From contig CAIZLI010000088.1 in assembly GCA_903933765.1 (NCBI GenBank), positions 1 to 5,114 of the forward strand: a stretch of DNA of 5,114 nt, in the 5' to 3' direction. A program made the translations under genes and the position numbers. Below, piece by piece: positions 1 through 5,114 of this stretch (positions are counted from its first letter, which is position 1; the number at the start of each line of letters is the position of its first letter). This stretch comes from an uncultured Bacteroidota bacterium. GTDB taxonomy: Bacteria > Bacteroidota > Bacteroidia > Chitinophagales > Chitinophagaceae. Under the pieces are notes generated by a model, which did not search any database, was not told where the DNA came from, and saw only the letters and a list, made by a program, of their open reading frames with translations.

Positions 1-2
1 AA

Positions 3-998
3 CAAGTACCCCATGGTAAAGTGACTTGGCAGATTGACCGTAATTTGAATACGACCAATGTATGTATCGCCAATTGCAAGTTTTGTAATTTTTACCGCAT
101 CCCTGGACATCCAGAATCTTATATCACCGATATGGATACCTATCGTGTGAAAATTAAGGAAACCATTGCTTGGGGTGGAGACCAATTATTATTACAAGGT
201 GGACACCATCCAGAACTTGGTTTAGATTTTTATGCCAACTTATTTAAACAAATTAAAGCTGAATTTCCAGATATTAAATTGCACACACTAGGGCCCCCAG
301 AGATTGCGCATATTGCTAAAATAGGTGGACATACCCATACCCATGTATTAAAAACTTTGCAGGAAGCTGGTATGAATTCCTTACCAGGTGCAGGTGCTGA
401 GATTTTAGTAGATCGAGTTCGCAAATTAGTGTCCAATGGAAAATGTGGCGCGCAAGAATGGTTGGATGTGATGGCAGCTGCGCATCAATTGAATATCACT
501 TCAAGTGCGACTATGATGTTTGGACACGTGGAGACTTTGGAAGAAAGATTCATCCACTTAATTAAAATTAGAGAAGTACAGGATATGAAACCTGAAGGCG
601 CCAACGGATTTTTAGCCTTCATTCCTTGGACCTTCCAGGACGTAGATACATTATTGACTAAGATTAGAGGGGTACATAATTTAACCACGACCGAAGAATA
701 TATTCGCATGATTGCGATCAGTCGTATCATGTTGCCTAATATTAAAAATATCCAAGCCAGCTGGTTGACTGTTGGTAAAGCAACTGCTCAGGTTTGTTTA
801 GAAGCTGGTGCCAACGATTTTGGTAGCATTATGCTAGAGGAAAACGTGGTAAGTGCTGCAGGCGCACCTCATAGATTCACTTATAAGAGTATTCAAGAAG
901 CCATCAGAGAAGCTGGATTTGAACCTCAATTAAGAAATCAGCATTACGAATGGCGTGAACTTCCTCAGGACATCCAGGAGCAAGTCATTGATTATTAG
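3..998 (+). CDS. mqnC: MqnC, cyclic dehypoxanthinyl futalosine synthase (5' end outside window)
   Basis: Radical SAM enzyme of the futalosine route to menaquinone. From family knowledge, it cyclises dehypoxanthine futalosine to the cyclic form in the cytoplasm. The frame is open from the window edge; codons 3-20 read QVPHGK and lead straight into V-TWQIDRN, as in MqnC, so the GTG at 21 is an internal valine and not the start. About 40-50 N-terminal residues are probably missing. Numbering from that valine, the [4Fe-4S] ligands are C15, C19 and C22 (CIANCKFC, CX3CX2C). Further family signatures are QGGHHPELGL (59-68), LHTLGPPEI (87-95), LPGAGAEILVDRVR (121-134), TMMFGHVET (164-172), FIPWTFQ (200-206) and GANDFGSIMLEENVVSAAGA (263-282). 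FIPWTFQ and the MMFGHVET block favour MqnC over its paralogue MqnE. The stop is TAG at 996-998. One oddity is an HTHTH run at 104-108. The next gene appears to have its own promoter. Confidence 0.93.
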   Translation, partial: QVPHGKVTWQIDRNLNTTNVCIANCKFCNFYRIPGHPESYITDMDTYRVKIKETIAWGGDQLLLQGGHHPELGLDFYANLFKQIKAEFPDIKLHTLGPPEIAHIAKIGGHTHTHVLKTLQEAGMNSLPGAGAEILVDRVRKLVSNGKCGAQEWLDVMAAAHQLNITSSATMMFGHVETLEERFIHLIKIREVQDMKPEGANGFLAFIPWTFQDVDTLLTKIRGVHNLTTTEEYIRMIAISRIMLPNIKNIQASWLTVGKATAQVCLEAGANDFGSIMLEENVVSAAGAPHRFTYKSIQEAIREAGFEPQLRNQHYEWRELPQDIQEQVIDY

Positions 999-1031
999 TC
1001 GCTAAAAAATAGCCATTTCACTGTAACTTTT

Positions 1032-1039
1032 TAACTTTG
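1032..1039 (+). promoter_or_regulatory. Candidate Bacteroidota -7 promoter element (TAACTTTG) for the sigma operon
   Basis: TAACTTTG matches the TAnnTTTG -7 consensus of the Bacteroidota housekeeping sigma factor. It lies 39 bases before the ATG at 1079, so transcription would start near 1044-1047 and leave a leader of about 32-35 bases. No convincing TTG -33 box is present at the usual spacing, so the promoter may be weak, activated, or recognised by another sigma factor. The position inside the short gap after mqnC supports separate transcription of the operon. Confidence 0.5.
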
Positions 1040-1078
1040 CCCACGTTTAACCTATCAAACAAGGACTAAACCAAAGCG

Positions 1079-1567
1079 ATGACGGATATAGAGTACAATG
1101 ATTGTGTAGATAATTTCGCCGACGGTGTGTATCGATTTATTGTAAAAAATATTCGACATACCGAAGATGCACAGGATATTGTCCAATCCGCTTTTGAAAA
1201 ATTATGGGTGAATCGAGCGCAAGTATTGCCTGAAAAAGCAAAATCTTATTTATTTACGGTGGCCTATCATCAAATGATCGACCATATTCGTAAATCCAAT
1301 AAAATGCCTTTAGAGGAAGAGACCTCCATCCCCCATCAACCAATCAATCAAGGGCAAGCCGAACTCAAACAGCTTTTAATGCGTGCAGTGAATCAATTAA
1401 ATCCTACACAAAAAAGCCTTGTTTTATTGAAAGATTATGAAGGGTATAGTTACCAAGAGATTGCTGAGATCATGAACTTATCTGACAGTCAAGTAAAAGT
1501 ATATTTACATAGGGCTAGATTGATTTTAAAAAACAAATTATCCGCTTACGCGCCAACCGCATCCTAA
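1079..1567 (+). CDS. ECF-family RNA polymerase sigma factor
   Basis: Small sigma-70 family protein of 162 residues, a normal length for ECF sigma factors, which contain only regions 2 and 4. Region 2 covers roughly residues 8-75, with the core-binding and -10 recognition part around DAQDIVQSAFEKLW (30-43) and SYLFTVAYHQMIDHIRK (56-72). Region 4 covers about 95-155, with LNPTQKSLVLLKDYEGYSY (107-125) followed by the helix-turn-helix QEIAEIMNLSDSQVKVYLHRAR (126-147). The loop between the regions (about 76-95) is short and proline-rich. The ATG at 1079 is the only sensible start; no Shine-Dalgarno is visible, as is normal in this phylum. The stop overlaps the start of the next gene (TAATG at 1565-1569), which suggests translational coupling and a fixed sigma/anti-sigma ratio. 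The neighbours are not a SusC/SusD pair or a FecR-type gene, so it is not an obvious FecI-like nutrient-uptake regulator. Its target promoters cannot be read from this window. Confidence 0.93.
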   Translation: MTDIEYNDCVDNFADGVYRFIVKNIRHTEDAQDIVQSAFEKLWVNRAQVLPEKAKSYLFTVAYHQMIDHIRKSNKMPLEEETSIPHQPINQGQAELKQLLMRAVNQLNPTQKSLVLLKDYEGYSYQEIAEIMNLSDSQVKVYLHRARLILKNKLSAYAPTAS

Positions 1568-2475
1568 TGCAATTGAACGAATCTACATATGAAACCATTT
1601 TCTTGTTGTACATCGACAACGAGTTAAGCCCCAAAGAAAGATTGGAGGTAGAGGATTTTATTGCAGACAATCCAATCTATGCATTAGAAATGGAAGCGCT
1701 CAAAGCAACCGTTCTTAGTGCAGAAAATATACCATATGCATTTAAGAAAAATCTAAAAAATCAAGCGCTTGAAACAAGTGTAGAGGAGTTAGAGCAAGAT
1801 TGGGATACAAATTATACAACTATCTTAAAAGAAGACATGCAGGCGATCCCAGGATTATCTACCTCTTTTAAAAATACCTTGAAAAAGGAAACTGCTTCTG
1901 AGGGTAAAATAATCACTCCATTTAGATTCAATCAACACAAATTCACCTATGCGGCCATCGCTGCTTGTTTGATGGTTTTTATTGGGTACCAACAATTGAC
2001 AAAAATCGAAACGCTTCCTAGCGCAGCTTCTCCCTTCGTTAAAACTGAAATTAGCAAGGTATCTCCTAAAACAAATCAACCAGTAAAAACGATACAAGAA
2101 GCAATATCAAAATCGCAAGCAAACAATGCTGGAAAAATACAACGCAAGAGTTTAATTCAACAGGCATCTATTGCGATGGCTGAACCTACTCCCGATAATG
2201 GTAGCTTAAGTCAAACTGTGATGAAGGAAATGCCAAGAACATATAACAATCCAATGACCATTGATGCTATACCGCTTACAATCAGTTCAGCTAATCTAGA
2301 TGCAGAGCCAACTGAAGTCGAAAAAGAATTAACGAGCTATGAAATCATCGATACTGAAGACCCAAACAGAACCATCTATATCGCAAATTTCGAAATTGAT
2401 GGTAATAAGTTTAGAGGACTTACTAGACGAGTTTCAGCTTTACTAAAAAGAAATAAATCAGAAAAAGAAAAATAG
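1567..2475 (+). CDS. Probable single-pass membrane anti-sigma factor
   Basis: 302-residue protein that most likely binds and inhibits the ECF sigma factor encoded just upstream. The N-terminal part (1-50) has the layout of Bacteroidota anti-sigma domains: TIFLLYIDNELS (10-21), an acidic helix KERLEVEDFI (23-32), then NPIYALEMEALK (35-46). It lacks the HxxxCxxC zinc motif of ZAS-type anti-sigma factors. Two similar lysine-rich segments follow (FKKNLKN 59-65, FKNTLKK 101-107). One hydrophobic segment, about 126-142 (FTYAAIAACLMVFIGY), should cross the inner membrane. The remaining 160 residues would be periplasmic: a Ser/Thr/Lys/Gln-rich stretch to about 245, then a C-terminal block with TIYIANFEI (269-277) and a very basic end (TRRVSALLKRNK). 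The ATG shares its A with the sigma stop, and the next gene begins 2 bases after this stop. The anti-sigma role rests on gene order, topology and the N-terminal pattern, not on a search. Confidence 0.82.
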   Translation: MQLNESTYETIFLLYIDNELSPKERLEVEDFIADNPIYALEMEALKATVLSAENIPYAFKKNLKNQALETSVEELEQDWDTNYTTILKEDMQAIPGLSTSFKNTLKKETASEGKIITPFRFNQHKFTYAAIAACLMVFIGYQQLTKIETLPSAASPFVKTEISKVSPKTNQPVKTIQEAISKSQANNAGKIQRKSLIQQASIAMAEPTPDNGSLSQTVMKEMPRTYNNPMTIDAIPLTISSANLDAEPTEVEKELTSYEIIDTEDPNRTIYIANFEIDGNKFRGLTRRVSALLKRNKSEKEK

Positions 2476-2477
2476 AT

Positions 2478-3641
2478 ATGAAAAAAACATTTTTACCATT
2501 ATCAGTATGCTTTTTAATGTGCTTCAGCATTCAAGTTTTAGCACAAAATGATAGTTCAAGAACAAGTCCAACAGCTAAATTGTTATCAGATAGTATTCAA
2601 ATTAAAAGTGATACGATTACTATTGGCAATATGCTAATTGTAAAAAAGAAAGGCGAACAAAATTACAATGACAATAAGTCAAGAGGCACTATTGCAATTG
2701 GCAATGTAGTTATTGGTAAATGGTCAAACGACGAAAACAAGAATAATACTAATCGAAATAGAAAAAAAATCTCGCCCTATAACACCACAATAGATTTTGA
2801 CGATAAGAAAGTCTCCTTTGACATTTCACAATCTGTAAATGAGGATACCGTTAGATTAGGTAGATTGCAAATTATTAAATCACAAGATAGCAACTACAAG
2901 AAAGATTGGGTATCGATGATAGAAGAGGGTGACTTTGATAATACCAAAATCACCATCAAACGCACACCTAAAAAATTAAAAAACACCGAAACCAATTGGT
3001 GGATATTAGACATTGGTTTTGCAAACTTCGTTGACAAAAGTCCTAATTTAATGTGGCTTGCAGCAAATCCAAACGTTTTACCTTATGGCCCAGGACCAAT
3101 CATGTCCCCTGAAAATTTTACTTTGAATAATAAAAAATCGACCAATGTCAATATATGGGTGGTGACACAAAAATTAAATTTATACCAACACAAGATTAAT
3201 TTAAAATATGGATTGGGTGTAGAAATGTTCAATTTCAGATTCGATAAATCCATCAGCTTTAGAGAAGACATTGAAAAAAATGTAAAATTTGATGTGATTC
3301 CTTTTACAAAAAATAAATTATTAGTTAAATATTTAACTGTCCCTGTGCAATTCAACTTTTCTCCCAACCCATATAACAAAAAAGCTTTTTACGCAAGTAT
3401 CGGTATGAGTGCAGGCTATTTATGGAATGCCATAAATAAACAAATTAGCGGAGAGCGTGGGAAAGAAAAGTTTCGTGGTAATTTTAATTTAAATGATTGG
3501 CGTTTTGCAACTATTGGTGAGCTAGGTCTTGGATCTGTGCGCCTTTATGGTTCATTTGCAAACAGTAATTTATTTAACAAAAATCAAAGTTACATAGACA
3601 TGCAACCATTTGCAGTTGGATTGAGATTTAGTAAATTTTAA
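2478..3641 (+). CDS. Secreted outer-membrane beta-barrel protein of the sigma operon
   Basis: 387-residue exported protein. A signal peptide is clear: MKK, a hydrophobic core of residues 5-18, and a likely signal peptidase I site VLA|QN after A22. The N-terminal half (about 40-165) is polar, rich in Asn and Lys, and carries three copies of a short strand-like repeat: DTITIGNMLIVKK (45-57), GTIAIGNVVIGK (70-81) and DTVRLGRLQIIK (123-134). A low-complexity Asn/Lys/Arg linker sits at 84-97. From NWWILDIGF (173-181) to the end, alternating hydrophobic/polar strands suggest a small outer-membrane barrel of perhaps eight strands. Examples are NLKYGLGVEMFNF, FYASIGMSAGYLW, and the final PFAVGLRFSKF ending in Phe, as barrel proteins usually do. 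It starts 2 bases after the anti-sigma stop, so it is probably cotranscribed and may be a sensor partner or effector of the same response. The exact family is not identified. Confidence 0.8.
   Translation: MKKTFLPLSVCFLMCFSIQVLAQNDSSRTSPTAKLLSDSIQIKSDTITIGNMLIVKKKGEQNYNDNKSRGTIAIGNVVIGKWSNDENKNNTNRNRKKISPYNTTIDFDDKKVSFDISQSVNEDTVRLGRLQIIKSQDSNYKKDWVSMIEEGDFDNTKITIKRTPKKLKNTETNWWILDIGFANFVDKSPNLMWLAANPNVLPYGPGPIMSPENFTLNNKKSTNVNIWVVTQKLNLYQHKINLKYGLGVEMFNFRFDKSISFREDIEKNVKFDVIPFTKNKLLVKYLTVPVQFNFSPNPYNKKAFYASIGMSAGYLWNAINKQISGERGKEKFRGNFNLNDWRFATIGELGLGSVRLYGSFANSNLFNKNQSYIDMQPFAVGLRFSKF
2610..2885 (+). repeat. Three degenerate TIxIGNxxIxK protein repeats in the outer-membrane protein
   Basis: Copies begin at about 2610 (DTITIGNMLIVKKK), 2685 (GTIAIGNVVIGKWS) and 2844 (DTVRLGRLQIIKSQ). 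The first two also match at DNA level: each contains ATTGGCAAT followed six bases later by ATTG, which points to an internal duplication. The third is diverged. Alternating hydrophobic residues suggest short beta strands in a periplasmic N-terminal domain before the barrel. Confidence 0.6.
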
Positions 3642-3664
3642 TGCAATCAAAGATAGCTATTATA

Positions 3665-3694
3665 AAAAATGCCCCAATTGCTTGGGGCATTTTT
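3665..3694. terminator. Bidirectional intrinsic terminator between convergent genes
   Basis: A perfect 13-bp stem (3665-3677 paired with 3682-3694) encloses a TTGC loop. The core is TGCCCCAA/TTGGGGCA, flanked by an A-run on the left and a T-run on the right, so it reads as a hairpin plus U-tract on both strands. It lies 23 bases after the outer-membrane protein gene stop and 18 bases from the serS stop, and should end transcription from both sides. Confidence 0.93.
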
Positions 3695-3712
3695 AGTATC
3701 ATACCATTTTAT

Positions 3713-4984
3713 TTAGATCAATTGCTTCGCGCCAAAATAAGGTGCCAATACTTCAGGTAAATTAATGCCAGTTTCAGTTTGATAGTTCTCTACAATCGCA
3801 GCGTAAATTCTTGGTAACGCCAAAGAACTACCGTTCAATGAATGCGCGAATTGCGTTTTGCCTTCCTGGTCTTTAAAGCGACACTTCATTCTGTAAGTTT
3901 GGTAATTATTGAAATTTGATACGCTACTTACTTCCAACCATTTTTCTTGCGCAGCACTATACACTTCAAAGTCATACGTAATGGCAGCTGCAAAGCCCAT
4001 ATCACCACCACATAATCTTAGGATACGGTATTGTAATCCTAAACTGATTAATAAATTTTCGACATGTGCCACCATTTCATTCAATGTGTCATCGCTTTTA
4101 TCTGGATGCACAATTTGTATGATCTCTACTTTTTCAAATTGATGCACTCTATTCAATCCTCTTACTTCTTTACCAAAACTACCTGCTTCTCTTCTAAAAC
4201 ATGGAGAGTATGCCGTCATCTTGATTGGCAAATCTGTATCCTTTAAAATCGTATCTCTATATACATTGGTCACAGGTACTTCGGCCGTTGGAATTAAATA
4301 AAAATCATCCTCGGTTGCATGGTACATCTGTCCTTCTTTGTCTGGCAATTGTCCTGTCGCAAAAGCCGAAGCTGCATTCACCATATACGGTGGGATGTAT
4401 TCTGTGTATCCTGCTGCAGTATTAAAATCTAAAAAGTATTGCGTAAGTGCTCTTTGAAATTTTGCGCCCTTCCCTATATATAAAGGAAAACCGCTTCCAG
4501 TGATTTTAGCACCTGTTTCAAAATCTACTAAATTGTATTTTTTAATCAAGTCCCAATGTGCCATCGCGCCTGCTGGTAAAACTGGAGTGGTGCCCGCTTC
4601 CTTCACTACTTCATTCTCTTCGGGTGTTTTTCCTTTTGGTACTAAAGCATGTGGTAAATTAGGTAATTGCACGACTAAATTTTGTACTGCTAATTCCACT
4701 TCTGCCATCTCGACTTTCAATGGTTCCAATGCCAATTTCCAAGCACCAACATTTTGCTTGATCGCTTCTGCTTGCTCTTTCTCGCCTTTCGCCATATGGT
4801 TGCCAATCTCTTTGGATGCTGCATTCACTTTGGATTGTAAGTCATCAAAGCTGGCTTGTACACGCTTTCTTTGGTCATCCATTGCAATCACTTGGTCTAC
4901 TAGGTCTAGATTTGAAAAATGCTTGACAGCAAGTAGGTCCTTCGCTAATTGGGTATGTTGTCTTAAATAGGTCACCTGTAACAT
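3713..4984 (-). CDS. serS: Seryl-tRNA synthetase
   Basis: Cytoplasmic class II aminoacyl-tRNA synthetase that charges tRNA-Ser (and tRNA-Sec where present) with serine. The protein is 423 residues from the ATG at 4984, a normal length. The N-terminus MLQVTYLRQH matches the family start. Residues about 30-105 form the long antiparallel coiled-coil arm that grips the tRNA. The catalytic core follows: motif 1 around SGFPLYIGKGAKFQRAL (164-180) to YTEYIPPYMV (193-202), the serine-binding TAEV loop (IPTAEVPVTN, 231-240), motif 2 FRREAGSFGKEVRGLNRVHQF (263-283), and motif 3 NGSSLALPRIYAAIVENYQ (384-402). All key class II arginines are present (R264, R392). The frame extends six codons further to a TTG at 5002, but that codon lies inside the likely promoter and the extension has no family support. 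The gene is convergent with the sigma operon and divergent from the gene starting at 5069. Confidence 0.97.
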   Translation of the reverse strand: MLQVTYLRQHTQLAKDLLAVKHFSNLDLVDQVIAMDDQRKRVQASFDDLQSKVNAASKEIGNHMAKGEKEQAEAIKQNVGAWKLALEPLKVEMAEVELAVQNLVVQLPNLPHALVPKGKTPEENEVVKEAGTTPVLPAGAMAHWDLIKKYNLVDFETGAKITGSGFPLYIGKGAKFQRALTQYFLDFNTAAGYTEYIPPYMVNAASAFATGQLPDKEGQMYHATEDDFYLIPTAEVPVTNVYRDTILKDTDLPIKMTAYSPCFRREAGSFGKEVRGLNRVHQFEKVEIIQIVHPDKSDDTLNEMVAHVENLLISLGLQYRILRLCGGDMGFAAAITYDFEVYSAAQEKWLEVSSVSNFNNYQTYRMKCRFKDQEGKTQFAHSLNGSSLALPRIYAAIVENYQTETGINLPEVLAPYFGAKQLI

Positions 4985-4999
4985 ATCGAGAAATTTGAG

Positions 5000-5007
5000 C
5001 AAAGATA
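5000..5007 (-). promoter_or_regulatory. serS: Candidate -7 promoter element (TATCTTTG) for serS
   Basis: On the minus strand, TATCTTTG matches TAnnTTTG and ends 15 bases before the serS ATG at 4984. A start of transcription 4-8 bases downstream (about 4992-4996) would leave a leader of roughly 8-12 bases. No good TTG -33 box is seen at the usual distance. If correct, this excludes the upstream TTG (5002-5000) as the serS start codon. Confidence 0.5.
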
Positions 5008-5039
5008 ATCAAACCATCCTACTAAGTACAGATATCCCC

Positions 5040-5047
5040 TACCTTTG
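5040..5047 (+). promoter_or_regulatory. Candidate -7 promoter element (TACCTTTG) for the gene at 5069
   Basis: TACCTTTG fits TAnnTTTG and lies 21 bases before the ATG at 5069, predicting a short leader of about 15 bases. The -33 region has no clear TTG. This element and the serS element face away from each other with 32 bases between them, so their upstream -33 regions would overlap. Confidence 0.45.
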
Positions 5048-5068
5048 CAACATAAATTGAATAATTCT

Positions 5069-5114
5069 ATGGCAAGTATAGGGGACGATTTACAAACCAG
5101 GTGGTGGGATTTAG
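5069..5114 (+). CDS. Start of an unrecognised gene (3' end outside window)
   Basis: An open frame begins at the ATG at 5069 and runs 15 codons to the window edge, starting MASIGDDLQTRWWDL. It is placed divergently from serS with a fitting -7 element 21 bases upstream, which is the main reason to call it a gene. The fragment is hydrophilic with two adjacent tryptophans and has no signal peptide, so a cytoplasmic protein is likely. It is too short to assign a family. Confidence 0.55.
   Translation, partial: MASIGDDLQTRWWDL

Noticed and set aside
21..23. GTG at 21 as the start of mqnC
   Set aside because: The frame is open to the window edge and the six preceding codons (QVPHGK) continue family-like sequence; starting here would leave the enzyme too short at the N-terminus.
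230..730. Minus-strand open frames inside mqnC
   Set aside because: They are antisense to conserved radical SAM sequence, with no promoter or family features.
1001..1013. GCTA-AAAAA-TAGC hairpin after the mqnC stop as a terminator
   Set aside because: The stem has only 4 bp, is AT-rich and has no adjoining T-run; too weak to call.
1045..1071. Inverted GTTTA/TAAAC and GTTT/AAAC words in the sigma operon leader as an operator
   Set aside because: Arms of 4-5 bp in AT-rich DNA are expected by chance and there is no second copy elsewhere in the window.
3083..3379. Minus-strand 98-codon frame inside the outer-membrane protein gene
   Set aside because: The overlapping plus-strand frame has a signal peptide, repeats, barrel pattern and operon context, and the antisense frame has none.
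3653..3660. ATAGCTAT palindrome before the terminator
   Set aside because: An isolated 8-base AT-rich palindrome with no partner site; likely chance.
3909..4970. Several plus-strand open frames inside serS (up to 156 codons)
   Set aside because: They lie antisense to a clear, fully conserved seryl-tRNA synthetase and have no recognisable motif; they are shadows of its codon use.

Overview
The window looks like chromosomal DNA from a member of the Bacteroidota, most like the Chitinophagaceae/Sphingobacteria side of the phylum. The reasons are the AT-rich coding sequence, the lack of clear Shine-Dalgarno sequences, several TAnnTTTG-type -7 promoter elements just upstream of start codons, a futalosine-pathway menaquinone gene, and an ECF sigma/anti-sigma/outer-membrane-protein operon of a style common in this phylum. 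The assignment is by recognition only; no search was run.

Layout from left to right. Positions 3-998 (+) hold the 3' part of mqnC, a radical SAM enzyme of menaquinone synthesis; its N-terminus lies outside the window. After an 81-base gap with a candidate promoter comes a tight three-gene operon on the + strand (1079-3641). It encodes an ECF sigma factor, a single-pass membrane protein that is very probably its anti-sigma factor (joined by a TAATG stop/start overlap), and a secreted outer-membrane beta-barrel protein that starts 2 bases after the anti-sigma stop. A strong, nearly symmetrical hairpin at 3665-3694 ends this operon and also serves the convergent serS gene (3713-4984, - strand; seryl-tRNA synthetase). 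Upstream of serS, an 84-base divergent region carries a -7 element for each direction. The first 15 codons of an unrecognised + strand gene begin at 5069 and run off the edge.

mqnC and serS are housekeeping genes with no evident link to each other. The interesting unit is the operon between them. The sigma factor would be held at the inner membrane by the anti-sigma protein, whose long C-terminal part lies in the periplasm, and the third gene supplies an outer-membrane partner or target. The periplasmic tail of the anti-sigma protein carries a short motif (T-I-x-I-x-N-x-x-I) that also occurs in the N-terminal repeats of the outer-membrane protein. This could mean the two proteins share a fold or a binding partner. 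No mobile element, CRISPR array, tRNA or rRNA was seen, and no gene-free stretch exceeds 100 bases.
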